Notes: a model not told the origin generated them from the letters alone. A stretch of DNA of 64,000 nucleotides from Perognathus longimembris pacificus (GCF_023159225.1 NC_063164.1:75039800-75103799), one strand, 5' to 3'. Numbered from the stretch's first letter, positions 35,286-47,045 are shown. Numbers and translations: made by a program.

Positions 35286-35781
35286 ATTTAAAGAAGAAGT
35301 AAATTCTGCTTCTAAAAGCATAGAGAAGTTTATCCCTGGAGCTGAACATCTACAGAACAAAATAGGTACATCGCCTTCAGAATACAGAAGTAATAGTTAG
35401 AAGTTAGTGCTTCTAGAAGAAAGAAAGTAAACTAGAAATCCCTTAAAAGTTTGAACTATTTGGTGTATAAATTATGTGAACCAACATCTAATACTAATGA
35501 AAATTAAATCTGAACAGCAGGAAGTGAAGAAAGAGAAAGGTGTCCTAAGTGAGAATGATGCTGATCTGAATTTTCAAGGACCGAGAGATGAGACCTGAAA
35601 TTAGAGGAAAGTAGTCAATTCGATCAGGACTATCAGTGCCAACAAACCAAGTTCTCTGCTGCCATTCTCTGGGTCTGTCCCCCTATTTTCCCAATTTCAG
35701 GTTTTCACTAAGGATTCTGGCATTTAAATCACTTTCTTATTTTTTTTCTCATTTCAACCTGCAGTTTATTTAGTATTCTTT
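35286..35781. other. No recognisable feature
   Basis: Nothing recognised. Confidence 0.45.
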
Positions 35782-37507
35782 TACATAACAGGTTACAGTT
35801 TCATACATTAGGCATTGGATACATTTCTTGTACTGTTTGTTACCTCCTCCCTCATTCCCCCTTCACCCCTTTTCCTTCCCCCCCACCCAAGAGTTATTCA
35901 GTTCAATTACACCAAACAGTTTTGCAAGTATTGCTTTTGTAGTTGTTTGTCTTTTTTACCCTGTGTCTCTCGATTTTGGTATTCCCTTTCAGTTTCCAAG
36001 TTCTAATACCAGTATACACGGTTTCCAATGTACTCAAATAAGATACAGAGATAGTGAGGGTACAACTACAGAAAGGGGATACAAGAGGATCATCAATAAT
36101 AGAAGCTACGGTTACACATAGCATGTTGAAAGTAGTTACAACTGTGATATAACAATTGTTTCCATAACCTGGAGTTCATTTCACTTAGCATCATCTTATG
36201 TGTTCATAAGGGTATAGCGATTGGGCTCTTGTGATCCTCTGCTATGACTTGCCTAAACCTGTGCTAATTATTCCCTATGAGGGAGACCATACAGTCCATG
36301 TTTCTTTGGGTCTGGCTTACTTCACTTAGTAAAATTTTTTCCAAGTCCTTCCATTTCCTTATGAATAGGGCAATGTCATTCTTTCTGATAAAGGCATAAA
36401 ATTCCATTGTGTATATGTACCACATTTTCCTGATCCATTCGTCTACTGAGGGGCGTCTGGGTTGGTTCCATATTCTAGCTATGACAAATTGTGCTGCAAT
36501 GAACATTGTTGTGCTGGTGGCTTTAGTGTGTTCTTGTTTGTGGTCTTTTGAGTGCATGCCCAAAAGGGGGGCTGCTGGGTCATAGGGGAGCTCTATGTTT
36601 AGCCTTCTGAGGAATCTCTATACAGCTTGCCAGAGTGGCTGAACCAGCTTACATTCCCACCAACAATGAAGTAGGGTTCCCTTTTGGCCACATCCACTCC
36701 AACATTTGTTATTGTTAGTTTTCTTGATATAGGACATTCTTATTGGGATGAGATGGAATCTCAATGTTGTTTTGATTTGCATTTCTTTTATGGCCAGTGA
36801 TGTAGAGCACTTTTTCATATGTCTCTTGGCCATTCTCATTTCCTCATCAGAGAAGTCTCTTTTTAAGTCTTTAGCCCACTTCATGAGGGGGCTATTGGTT
36901 CTTTGTGGTTTTGTTTTGGAGGAATGTAATTTTTTTAGTTTTGCATATATTTTAGATATGAGGCCTTTGTCTATTGTATGGCCGGTAAAGAACTTTTCCC
37001 AATCTGTGGGCTTTCTTTTTATCTTGTGAGCTATGCCCTTTGCCCTGCAGAAGTTCTGCAGTTTGATGCAGTCCCATTTGTACAACCTTTCTTTGATTTA
37101 TAGAATTTCTGGCTCTTTGTTAAGGAAGTTCCGTCCTATACCAAGGAGCCCAAGTGTTTCTACTACTCCTTCCTTTAGTGTTTTCAGGGTATCTGTTTGA
37201 ACATCGAGGTCTTCGATCCATTTGGATTTGATTTTGCTGCAGGGTGATATATAAGGATGTAGTTTTAGTTTGTTGCATGTGTTGAGCCAGTTTTGCCAGC
37301 ACCATTTGTTAAAGAGGCTATCTTTCTTCCAGACAATTTTTTTAGCTCCTTTATCAAAGATTAAGTAGGCATAGTTCTATGGGTTCATTTCTGGGTCTTC
37401 AATTCTGTTCCATTGGTCTTCAGGCCTGTTCCAGTGCCAATACCAAGCTGTTTTTATTACTATAGCTTTATAATACCGCTTGTTTGGTATCGTATACATA
37501 ACAGGTT
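35782..37507 (-). mobile_element. 5'-truncated L1 with perfect 13-bp target duplication and no tail
   Basis: The body (about 35791-37494) contains, reversed, the 3' UTR with its purine tract (C/T-rich near 35840-35890 on plus) and the ORF2 C-terminus. The 13-mer 'tacataacaggtt' flanks it on both sides (35782-35794 and 37495-37507). The 3' end of the element begins inside 'ggttacagtttcatac'. The terminal 'attattatcaaactgatgt' segment and the poly(A) present at 38.66 kb are missing, so the copy is truncated at both ends. Confidence 0.9.
36264..37490 (-). pseudogene. L1 ORF2 C-terminal fragment, broken
   Basis: Two frame segments in the same phase, 36618-37085 and 36264-36563, are separated by a TAG at 36618-36620, where the 29-31 kb copy has a tryptophan codon. 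Upstream of about 37085 the phase changes, which implies an indel. The C-terminal cysteine/histidine motif (C-x3-C-x7-H-x4-C) and the natural ORF2 end near 36264 are present. The reverse transcriptase core is absent through 5' truncation. Non-functional. Confidence 0.9.
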
Positions 37508-37931
37508 TTCTTAAATTAAAACCTGTAGTGACTGTCTATTACAAATTTGGAAATTTTGAATTCTAAATTTCTTCTCTAGTTTCTTCCTCACCTTGTAAAT
37601 ATTTGATGAATTGTTTATCTAATTTTGGAGCACAATGGGTCATAACATTTAAGTGACCATGAAAATGACACCTATTGCAGCCTTTTTGAGAATCAGGAAT
37701 GCCTTCAGCAGCTGCACAGACAGTGCCATTGGGCTTTTTAGAATGAAGGATACATACTTAAATCACTTTCTAATGTAACTTTACCACCATAAGTTACTTG
37801 CCATGTAATTATGAGTGTTACAGTTGGACCGTAGGCAGATGCTGATGCTCATACTTCTAAAAAAAAATGTTGCAGTACAACCCATATGTATAATTATTAA
37901 AGATGTAAATACATTTATGAGATAGATACAT
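37508..37931. other. No recognisable feature
   Basis: AT-rich sequence next to the L1 insertion. Confidence 0.45.
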
Positions 37932-37979
37932 AGGTGAAAGATAGATAAATAGGTAGATAGATAGATAGATAGATAGATA
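37932..37979. repeat. (GATA)n microsatellite
   Basis: About 7 clean GATA units at 37952-37979, preceded by imperfect ones. Confidence 0.9.
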
Positions 37980-38654
37980 ATTTGCTACTTAAATTTCATT
38001 GAATTCCCTGCCTGGAACTGCATAAAATTGGTGAGTTATAACAACTACATACATAAATGAAATATATGTATTTGGTTGGCTGTGATTTGACCTATATAAA
38101 CTTCAAAGCATAATCTTAAAGAACAATGTAACTAATATCTCAAAATCTAAAACTAACATGTTTACTTAAAAGTTAAAGTATCTACAAAATTTAGAAGGTC
38201 ACTATTCAAGACAGCATATAGAAAACACAACAGTGAGACTTTGTATGACTTGGAAAATCTTCACATCTTACTGGATTTAAAGACACTGCTCTCAGGTTTC
38301 TATACACAGTTAAGGATGGGACCAGTCTTGCTCAAGGCCTTTGCATGACATGATTGCAAGGACAAAAACCAGCAGTCTAATTTCCCAGCCCATATTTGAG
38401 GCTCTAGTTTTTTTTAAAAAAGGCTTTCTACATAGAATTTATAAATCTAAAAAAATGTGCTGCAAACTAAGAAAATAGGAACATAAAACACTTTTAGAAG
38501 CTCCTGTTTTATTTTATGAAAAATTATGCTTGAATACTATAAATATGTAATAAAATCAACAGAAAATAAAAATTAATAACTCTATTGTATCTAGTGATTT
38601 CATTTTGAGTAATAACACATTGGTACAAAGAAAAAAGAGATTAAGTGGATTCTT
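37980..38654. other. No recognisable feature
   Basis: AT-rich sequence, with nothing recognised. Confidence 0.45.
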
Positions 38655-38957
38655 TTGTTTTTTTCAAATTTTTATTATCAAACTGATGTACAGAGAGGTT
38701 ACAGTTTCATACGTTAGGCATTGGATACATTTCTTGTACTGTTTGTTGCCTTGTCCCTTCCCCCCCTCCCTCCTCCCACTTTCCTTTTCCCCCCCTGAGG
38801 TGTTCAGTTCACTTTCAGCAGTTTTGCAAGTATTGCTTTTGTAGTTGTTTGTCTTTGTTTACCCTGTGTCTCTCAATTTTGGTATTCCCTTTCAATTTCC
38901 TACTTCTAATACCAGTATACACGTTTTCCAATATACTCAGATAAGATTACAGAGATA
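38655..38957 (-). mobile_element. Short L1 3' end (minus strand)
   Basis: On the plus strand there is a T-run tail, 'attattatcaaactgatgta', 'gaggttacagtttcatacgt', the C-rich pyrimidine tract, 'agttttgcaagtattgcttt' and then 'actcagataagattacagag'. This is a 3' UTR-only insertion of about 300 bp of the same young L1 family as at 29-31 kb. Confidence 0.92.
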
Positions 38958-39032
38958 AAATTTCATTTATTTAGTAAAATCTTAAGAGCTTAAAATGTGG
39001 TCAAACTAGATATTCTCCAGTTTTGTAACTAT

Positions 39033-39255
39033 CAAGATTCAGGGGACTGAGAATGTAGCTTAGTGGTAGAGTGCTTGCCTAACATGCTTGAAGCCCTGGG
39101 TTTAATTCCTCAGCACCACGTAGAAAGAAAAAGCCAGAAGTGGCGCTCTGGCTTAGGTAGTAGAGTGCTAAGCCTTGATCAAAAGAAGCTCAGGGACAGT
39201 GCTCAGACCCTGAGTCCAAGCCCCATGACTGGCAAAACAAACAAACAAGACTCAG
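39033..39255 (+). mobile_element. IDL-Geo dimeric SINE with target duplication
   Basis: The left monomer starts 'gggactgagaatgtagctta' and has 'gggtttaattcctcagcacc'. The right monomer has 'gcgctctggcttaggtag' and ends 'ccccatgactggc' before an (AAAC)n-like tail. Flanks 'caagattcag' (39033-39042) and 'caagactcag' (39246-39255) form a 10-bp target duplication with one mismatch. An older copy than those at 10.16 and 46.31 kb. Confidence 0.9.
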
Positions 39256-39738
39256 AATGATTTATTTCTTTTCTAAGTAATAATTCTTTTTATACATAAC
39301 TTCATTACTTTAAAGGAACTTAGAATTATGTATAAAGATAGGAAATTACCAAAAAGCTCATAAGTCATTGATTTAAGCATATTCATGTCTTTCAATGAAG
39401 CTATAATTTATGGTAGACGTCTTTAACTTAAAATGGTTTAATATTCTTTGCCGCATCACATGCCATTTGAAATTAGTAAAATGAAGCCATAGCTAAATAC
39501 ATTGATACGATTAAGTATTTCAGAAGCAATAGCATAATTTCATCAATTAATATTGTGCTTTTCAATTTACTCTATCACATTTTAATTTACATAAACAAGT
39601 TAAACTGTATGTAGAATATGAAGGACATTTAGAAATTGAAGTATAATACAAACAGAAAATGTTTCAACGGTATAGTCAAAGTGTGTTTCACACACAAGAA
39701 ATGGTGATATGGTTAATTTCCCGTATTTGGGATTGCCA
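39256..39738. other. No recognisable feature
   Basis: Nothing recognised. Confidence 0.45.
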
Positions 39739-39766
39739 TACACACATAAACACCCACACACACACA

Positions 39767-39804
<38 letters not shown>
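39739..39804. repeat. (CA)n microsatellite, interrupted
   Basis: CA runs with 'cataaacacc' and 'caaaca' interruptions, about 66 bp. Confidence 0.95.
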
Positions 39805-39807
<3 letters not shown>

Positions 39808-40924
39808 CTATCCACTACTGAAAATCTTCAGTATGATTGGTCCACAATAGAAATTGTTAGAAACAAAAGAGTCATGTCAATGAAGGAGAATTTCACAGAT
39901 AATACTGATTGCATCTGAGATGGCTTGAAACTGGCTTTGAGTTATTATCTGCATAGAGAAATGCTAGGAGAAATAATGTCCTTGGGAACACTCCTGAACA
40001 GAAAACTCTAAAGACTGAGTTTACAAAGAAATAAAATACATGGTCTATAAAGGCAATATCTTGAGCACTGTGCTGGCAATTTTCCAGGAGCCCTGGGAAC
40101 ATGTCTAATTTCCATCTGAATTTGCACACATCTTTATTGGTCTCATAGCCTGTAAAGATTTACTCACCTTCATGTCCTTTGGCACAATGGGAAAAAAATG
40201 AGATACTCTCTCCTTCCCCCTGTCCTGCTTCCTCTCACTGTCCCTGTCTCTGTGTCTCTCCCTTTCTCTCTGTTTCTATCTGTGTCTCTTATCTCTCTCT
40301 GTCTTATGCCCTCTTTGTTTCTTTATAACCAGTGGTGTTTCTGAAATAAACATCAGGAGTCTTAATCATATTCAATCCTTTAGCTTAGTCTCAGGACCAC
40401 TAATACTTAAAGAACGGGGGAAATACAGTCACAGCTTTAGTTCTGCGACTTACTCCCCAGTAATTTCCACAATGGGGATTGGGTTATGCAAGCAAACAAA
40501 TTACTGAATGGGAATATGACCATTTCCTTCCTTGCTGTGATTCTTTCCATGTGTGTATGAAAAACACATATTTGCAAATAAATATGTTATGATGTTGTTA
40601 AAATTGACAGCTCTTCAAAAATCCACTTCCTGCTTATCCATTTAAAATCCTATCACTCTGACAGTCATTCTTCCTTTCTACCCTGCCTTCCTCACAGAAT
40701 AAAAACATACTTACACATAAAACTAGAAGAACACACCCTAGATGGTTACCCATTGAGTTAATATCATCTACCTCATATTTATTGCCAAATAGAAAAACAG
40801 TTATGGCTTCTCTCCCTAGTTCTCATGATTTCACCCTCTTGTCACTTATTCCTGTCATGAAAGGTATGGAACTGACTTAAATGCCATCAAAACCTATGAG
40901 TCATCAAACCCAAGATCACCTATG
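39805..40924. other. Mostly unrecognised; pyrimidine-rich patch at about 40205-40320
   Basis: The patch is rich in 'tctctgtctc'-type sequence. No gene or repeat family is recognised elsewhere in the interval. Confidence 0.45.
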
Positions 40925-41090
40925 ACTGTCATCAGTAGTAATGATACAAATAGTAATTCTAAAAACTGACTTTATTGAACTGAATTATATATCTGACACT
41001 GTGACAAGCTTTTGTACAAGTGTTAACACCTTCATTCTCACAATAATTTTCTAACAGTAATCTGAAGAAAAGGTGGTCAAGAGATTCATT
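40925..41090 (-). mobile_element. MIR SINE (minus strand), diverged
   Basis: On the plus strand, 'ctgacactgtgacaagcttt' followed by 'gttaacaccttcattctcac' and 'aataattttctaacagtaat' retain the order of reversed MIR ('ggcactgtgctaagcgctt' ... 'tcctcacaacaa'). Confidence 0.5.
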
Positions 41091-42134
41091 TTCTAGGTTT
41101 ACCCATCTTTCATCCTTTTTACCTCCCACATTGTGTTGTGAATCGGCATTAACAGCCTTTCTTCCTTAAGGCTCTCTAATTCTGACTCTTTCCTACCTAG
41201 CTCCCTTCATTATAAGAGGTGCTGCCTTCACTTCTTCATTCTATTCACATGCATCCCTTTCATGTCTAATTCTCTCTCTGACATTATTCCCTCAAACTCT
41301 CTTCTTGAAAGGTTGAATTCCAAGTTCCGGTTTCTGGCCAGGTTTTCCCTCCTGACTTGTGATAATGGAGTCCTACGATTTTCTTTAACCTGGGCCTAAC
41401 TTATTTCATTCAATCAATTTTCTTAATATCAGAATCCCCTCTAAAAGAGGAAAAGGAGCCTAGTCTTTGCAGCAGAAATATTTTCTCTGTGCTATCTGGA
41501 GTGGAGAACCTAAAAGAGAAATACATAACCAACCTGGAGAAGCCTACTTGAGAAGAGAGTCCATAAACTACCTGCTAAAGATTTTCTATATTAGGACTTT
41601 GTGACTATGGCATTATCAACTTGAAAGACTGTATATAAAGACAGTAATTTCAGAGAGAGCGAGAGCGAGAGAAACAGAGAGAGAGATCCGTAGTGGCAAA
41701 ACACAAGGTAACTCTATTTATAACAACAAACAAAACCCAGAAAGACACAATGGGAACTCTTTCCCATGTGCTGCCTAGTATTGTTGGACAAATGTTTCTT
41801 TCCACCCTCCCCATGAAATCACCAGCAAAATTCTCTTTTGTGCCCTAAGGTTCTATCTAGTTGAACTTGGTTGTGGGGAGGGGGAGTGATGGACTGAGCT
41901 ACCATGAAAATGGGGGAAAGAACGAATGGTTCCACCACAGCTGTTCACTATTATATGATATCTGTGACTATCTTGTGTTTCTAGGACGTGGTAAACTTAT
42001 CTAGCATGATTATAAATGATAGCCTATTTCTCTTTTTATGCCCCAAATCTTGTACTTCCCTGCATAGGCATCACAGGCAATCATCCAGTCAATATACACA
42101 TAGAGTCATTAAAAGACTGTATTCTTTTGGGAGG
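41091..42134. other. No recognisable gene; GA-rich patch at about 41652-41690
   Basis: A short 'gagagcgagagcgagag' low-complexity run is present. Nothing else is recognised. Confidence 0.45.
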
Positions 42135-42365
42135 AAAAATAATAATGATAATAACAATTCTTACTATCATTTTTAATAACATTTGCCACATAATATATGC
42201 CAAGCAGTATCATAAATTTATTATCTCCTCTAATCCTATCTGTGCTTGAATTCTACAAGTATTTCCATATTACAGGCCTAAGAGGCTTAGAACAGTTGAA
42301 GAATTTGCTCATAGTCCCAAAATGAGTAAGAGATAGGGCAAGGGGTTAAGTCTATTTTCATCTAC
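42135..42365 (-). mobile_element. MIR SINE (minus strand)
   Basis: On the plus strand, 'ccaagcagtatcataaattt', 'attatctcctctaatcctat', 'gtatttccatattacaggcc' and 'gaatttgctcatagtcccaa' follow the whole reversed MIR body. It is the longest MIR copy in the window. Confidence 0.7.
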
Positions 42366-43498
42366 TTTAATGTAGATGTTCTTAACCAACGTATTTACTG
42401 CTATTAAAGGATCTAAAAATGTGTAGTGTATAAACTCTAACACCAAAACGGTCACAATTTATTTGAGCCAATTAAGCAACCACTCCTTCAAATATAATTC
42501 ACAGAAAATGATTGGAATTTGAGCATCTAATTTCTCTTTCCAAAATAAAAATAAAAGAGAGATTCACTTACATCTTAAACATTCCAGTAAGCGCTGAGTC
42601 TCAATTAGGCAATTGGTGGTCCTGGCTGGTTTTAGAAAACAGAAACCCCAGATTGACTACTGTGTGGGATGGCATTGAGTAAGTCAAATGCACTGGTTTC
42701 TTTGGTAAATCATGTATGTACTACCAAGATAGGTGGCTTTAAATATATCTAAAATGACATATTCTATCTTTAATATATATATGCATCTTGTTTCTATGGC
42801 TTTCCAGTAGAGTATAACAAGTATCTTACATGATTTAGTACACAGTTTTTCCATCAAATACCCACAAATAAATCTCAAATACAATCACATCTAATTTTTA
42901 ATTGTATCTGCTACCCTGGATTAAGTGGCTAATATGCTATTTTCAGAATTTAATTTTGGTGTATTCCTTCTTTTTTTTTATTCCTAATGTCTAAACCAGT
43001 AAATTGTTAACATTTCTACATTATAAAATTTCTAAGAAAAACATCATAATTAAGTTTGCTTTTCTACTAAGAAACATCACAATTTATCCTTGGGAATCAT
43101 TTAACTGAGAAAAAATATCCCTAGGAATTATATAGAAGTAAGTTAAAATTGATGCTGTTAGAACAACAGGAAACTAAGAACTAGATAAGAGTATCCCTCT
43201 GGACTAAGACACTTAAAATTATATGAACTTAAATTTGAAGTTAGTATAGACACTGAATATTGCTTATGAGATAAAGTAAGACTAAATGAGCAGAGATAAA
43301 GAAATTATAATGACATATTGATATAAAACAATATTATTCTTATTCAAAATTTACTCTACCCATACTAGTTGTGTCGTGAGAATAAAATATATGATAGACA
43401 TAACTAAACTTAGAGCATTTTTCTCTCTTTATCTCCTCATCTCTTTTATGTCTGGTAGACATAAAAGTACTAGAATATAATGTTGTGTGAGCAACAGT
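42366..43498. other. No recognisable feature
   Basis: AT-rich, with nothing recognised. Confidence 0.45.
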
Positions 43499-43718
43499 GG
43501 GTCTTACCTGTCATGCTAGCTACATAGAAAGCTGAGTCCTGAAGGGCAGATATTCAAAGCAGAAATGTCTGTGAGACACTAGCTGCAATTATCCAGCAAA
43601 ATGTCAGCCTGTAGGCATGACTCAAATGGTAAAACACCAGCCATGAGAAGTAAGCCCAGTGGGGAATGTAAGTCCCTGAATTCAAACAATGGTACCAGGA
43701 AAAAAAAAACAAAAAAAA
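43499..43718 (+). mobile_element. B4-type composite SINE (B1 + ID)
   Basis: The left half has 'cctgtcatgctagctacata' and 'tctgtgagacactagctgca'. The right half has 'gcatgactcaaatggtaaaa' and 'tgaattcaaacaatggtacc', then an A-rich tail. Confidence 0.7.
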
Positions 43719-44414
43719 ATCATATTGTGAGATGCAGTCCTTCAAATTAGATGTTTGTATTAACTTTCCCAACTATTGGTTTGACAGATAGTTACCTAAT
43801 TAGAAACGGGGTTTTTGTTCTTGTTATTTGTTTTTTGTTAATTTGCTCCTTAATTATCTATATAATACAGCAGAATGTCTACTTTTAAGGTTAGGATAAA
43901 AATCAACTAATTAAAGCATATATTTTATGTAAAATAACACATAAATCTTATAAAACAAATGATTTTTAATACTTCATTTATATATCCATCAACAAAATAA
44001 TAAATTGATACTTGGGCACTTATATTGATTAATTTTTTCTAATATTTAATTTTAATCTATTATATTATAATAACATTCTTTTCTATTGAACACTTGTAGT
44101 AGATATGATGTGTGTGTTGAGAGTATTTGTATGGAATGGAAAATATGAGAATTGTTTACCTGATGTTAACATGAAAAAATTGTTAATATGAAATTGTTAC
44201 AGAATTATTTTATGAAGCTAAAACTTTTCATCTTTATCTGTTGCATTTTCTTTGCTTCATCCTCTTGTCACTCTTATTACATTGTCTCTTATTTCAAGCC
44301 TGTGTCAAATAGTTTTTAATTTTAACTTTGATTAGTCAAATCCATCTTTTTCATGATTACAATTCTACCATTATGAATCATGTGGTACTGAAATGTAGTA
44401 CTTTTCAGTTACTA
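43719..44414. other. No recognisable feature
   Basis: AT-rich sequence, with nothing recognised. Confidence 0.45.
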
Positions 44415-44560
44415 ATTCCACAAATAAATACATCAGGCTCCTTTTCAGTGTCTGGGGAAATAGTCATGTGCTAACCAAACAGAAACTTCGTCCTCTTCCG
44501 TCTTTACTTGTATGTTGTGAACTTTAAGTTTACAAATTATACAGGCCAAATCAGTATCCT
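44415..44560 (-). mobile_element. L2 3' end (minus strand), tentative
   Basis: On the plus strand, 'attccacaaataaatacatc', 'ttttcagtgtctggggaaat' and 'aaacagaaacttcgtcctct' follow the reversed L2 3' end. Strongly diverged. Confidence 0.4.
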
Positions 44561-45474
44561 TATTCCAGTTATAAGGTCAGTGGAAAATGTGTTAATGTAA
44601 ACAGGATTTTTTTAAGGTTTTCAAAGTCATTTGAATGATTTCATTTAAAAAAAAAAAGATGCAAAAAGTAAAAGAAAATGTTTTCTGTCCTGGACTAGGT
44701 AAAAGCCAGTAGATTCCTGGTTTGGGAATTGAATGAATGGTAGGAGTAGCATGACCATCCTCTGACAGGGAAAAACTAGCCTAAAGACTCTTCTCTAGAG
44801 AAATTTGACAGGGAGAAATAAGGTGACCAGAACCGAAGTTTATAAAAAATGATGCCAGTATCAAAAGGACAACTGATCAATTCAGGTTCATTAGAAGCTA
44901 CGTGAGAAAGCTTCTGCGAGTAGAGAAAGCACTAACTCTGTTGGACTGTGAAAAGGAAATCCACAGCACCTCTCAATCTAGTACTTATCTGTAGAGCCTT
45001 GCCTTGGTAAACAATGGCTGAGTATATAGGTATGAGGTGAGACATTAACACTTTAAACTCCAGCCTTCAGCTCCACTGAGTGCTGTACAGACTCCTGGAC
45101 CTCCAGGGGCCTCTCCCAGTGGCAAAGAGAAGCATTAGAATCTTCTGGTCTCTGTGCAATAAAATTTGGAAAGTGGAACACCTAAATTATACCACTTTCA
45201 TGTTAGCCAAGACCCTGGGGGTCCATGAACAGTTCATGAAGTAGACAAAGATGTCTCTCTATAGTGGTGCACTGAAATAAGGAAATTATTCCTGGATTTC
45301 TACTCTAAGATCTTGCAAAAGTACGTTTAGATTCAACTAAACCAGTACCTAATCAGTATCTGTTTGACAATCTTTATATCCATTGTCCTTTATGTTCAGC
45401 ATGAAAAAGATTTTACAAACAGATGCTTAAACTTTGAGTTGGTAACTCATCTGATGAACACATTCAAATTTCAG
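44561..45474. other. No recognisable feature
   Basis: Somewhat less AT-rich than average, but I recognise no gene or repeat. Confidence 0.45.
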
Positions 45475-45740
45475 TGGAAGAAGGTTTGTTAACAACTCTT
45501 CTTTCTGGCCCTATAAATAAAATCCAAGACAGGAAAAAGAAACCATGTGCTGCTCCCAGACTATGCTCAACTTTCTGCTGCAGTTTCAAACTGCTCCCCA
45601 CTGTGCTATCCTCAGAGGCAATAAAGAAGAGCTGTTTATTACCACACTCTCCCCAACCTCCATCTTCTTGTTCCTTTGGGTCCTTATACTTGAAGACTGT
45701 GATTGTAGCTAAACTGAAATAAATCTTCCCTGGTATGTGT
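45475..45740 (+). repeat. Possible solo LTR
   Basis: The segment has a TATA-like 'ctataaataaaatcc' at about 45511 and, about 110 bp later, a polyadenylation-like 'gcaataaagaag' at about 45620. A C/T-rich stretch follows. That spacing is LTR-like. I could not fix the ends, target duplication or family. The 82-codon frame here (45474-45722) has no recognisable product. Confidence 0.3.
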
Positions 45741-46075
45741 AAGTTCTACCAGGAAGTTAAAGCAACACCAAATCACATTGGTAAAATCTTCGGGTAGAAT
45801 GAAGAAAGTAATTTACAGAGCTAAGAGACTCTAAGATAGCGAGGCTTCATGATCCTGCGGATCTTTTCGTATTTCTCTGCATACCTGACTTAAGACATTT
45901 AATCTCAGGTGCGCTTAGATGTGTCAGGAAGCTATCACATGGCTTTGGGTCACAATGGCTTTCTACACATCATCATATCCCTATGAAAACATCTTCCTTC
46001 AGTTTTCATTAGTTAAATTATTGTTTAGCTCTCAACTCAGTTGGTCTTTCTTAGGTGTGAGCCAAATTCTTTATT

Positions 46076-46564
46076 ACAATTTTTTTCAGGGGCTGGGAAT
46101 ATGGCCTAGTGGTAGAGTGCTTGCCTCGTGAATATGAAGCCCTGGGTTCGATTCCTAAGCACCAAACATATAGAAAAAGCCAGAAGTGGTTCTGTGGCTC
46201 AAGTGGTAGAGTGCTAGCCTTGAGACAAAAAAAAAAAAAGAAAAAAAAAAAAAAGACAAAGAAGAAGAAGCCAGGTATAGTGCTCAAACCCTGAGTTAAA
46301 GCTCCAGAACTGGGGCTGGGGATATAGCCTAGTTGCAAGAGTGCCTGCCTCGGATACACGAGGCCCTAGGTTCGATTCCCCAGCACCACATATACAGAAA
46401 ACGGCCAGAAGCGGCGCTGTGGCTCAAGTGGCGGAGTGCTAGCCTTGAGCGGGAAGAAGCCAGGGACAGTGCTCAGGCCCTGAGTCCAAGGCCCAGGACT
46501 GGCCAAAAAAAAAAAAGCTCCAGAACTGGCAAAAACAAAACCAAACCAAACAATTTTTTTTCAG
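46076..46564 (+). mobile_element. IDL-Geo SINE, split by a second IDL-Geo
   Basis: The outer element runs from 46090 ('ggggctgggaatatggccta') to 46313 and resumes at 46517-46549. Its A-rich linker is expanded at 46227-46260. Flanks 'acaatttttttcag' (46076-46089) and the same with one extra T (46550-46564) form its target duplication. It was inserted into the T-rich tail of a minus-strand B1. Frames on both strands are spurious. Confidence 0.9.
46301..46529 (+). mobile_element. Young IDL-Geo SINE nested in the older copy
   Basis: The body 46314-46504 starts 'ggctggggatatagcctagt' and ends '...aggactggcc' with a tail of 12 A. The 13-mer 'gctccagaactgg' is present on both sides (46301-46313 and 46517-46529), a perfect target duplication taken from the outer SINE. 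It differs from the 10.16 kb copy at about two positions of 190. Confidence 0.95.
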
Positions 46565-46668
46565 TCAGGGTCTAGCTAAATATCCCAGGCTAGACTTAAA
46601 CAAGTGCAATCCTCCTGCCTTAACCTCTGAGTGCTGGGATCCGAGGCCTGTACCACCATACTCATAAG
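46565..46668 (-). mobile_element. B1-like SINE (minus strand)
   Basis: On the plus strand, 'gtcagggtctagctaaatat', 'cccaggctagacttaaacaa', 'gtgcaatcctcctgccttaa' and 'ctctgagtgctgggatccga' are a reversed B1. Its T-rich tail was the target of the outer IDL-Geo. Confidence 0.8.
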
Positions 46669-46782
46669 GTGTTCTTATGTTGCAATCCTCTTGTCACTGT
46701 GCCTGCTGTGCATTATGTTCATATGTTAATTTTTATTAGGTTGCTAATAGCAAAAGTTACAATCTAGCTGCAAGTAGCTTTC

Positions 46783-46925
46783 ACTCTGTCTCTGTCTCTC
46801 TGTTTGTCTCTGTCTGTTTCTCTCTATCTCTGTCTTTTTGTCTCTCTCTCTCTCTGTGTCTCTCTGTATCTCTCTGTATGTCTCTCTGTGTCTGTCTTTC
46901 TCTCTTTTTCTCCTTTCTCTCTTTG
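46783..46925. repeat. (TCTG/TC)n low-complexity tract
   Basis: 'tctctgtctctgt'-type repeat over about 140 bp. A frame through it reads Ser/Leu-rich and is not a gene. Confidence 0.9.
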
Positions 46926-46930
46926 TTGTT

Positions 46931-47045
46931 AAGGTCTTGGGGCTTAAACTCAGTGCCTGGGCACTGTCCCTGTGCTTTTGTTCAAGGCTAGCTTTCTACG
47001 GTAGTGCAATCCTTAGATCTCAGCTTCCTACATTTCTAGGATTCT
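46931..47045 (-). mobile_element. B4-type SINE fragment (minus strand)
   Basis: On the plus strand, 'ttggggcttaaactcagtgc', 'tttgttcaaggctagctttc' and 'ccttagatctcagcttccta' show both halves with an internal deletion. Confidence 0.6.
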
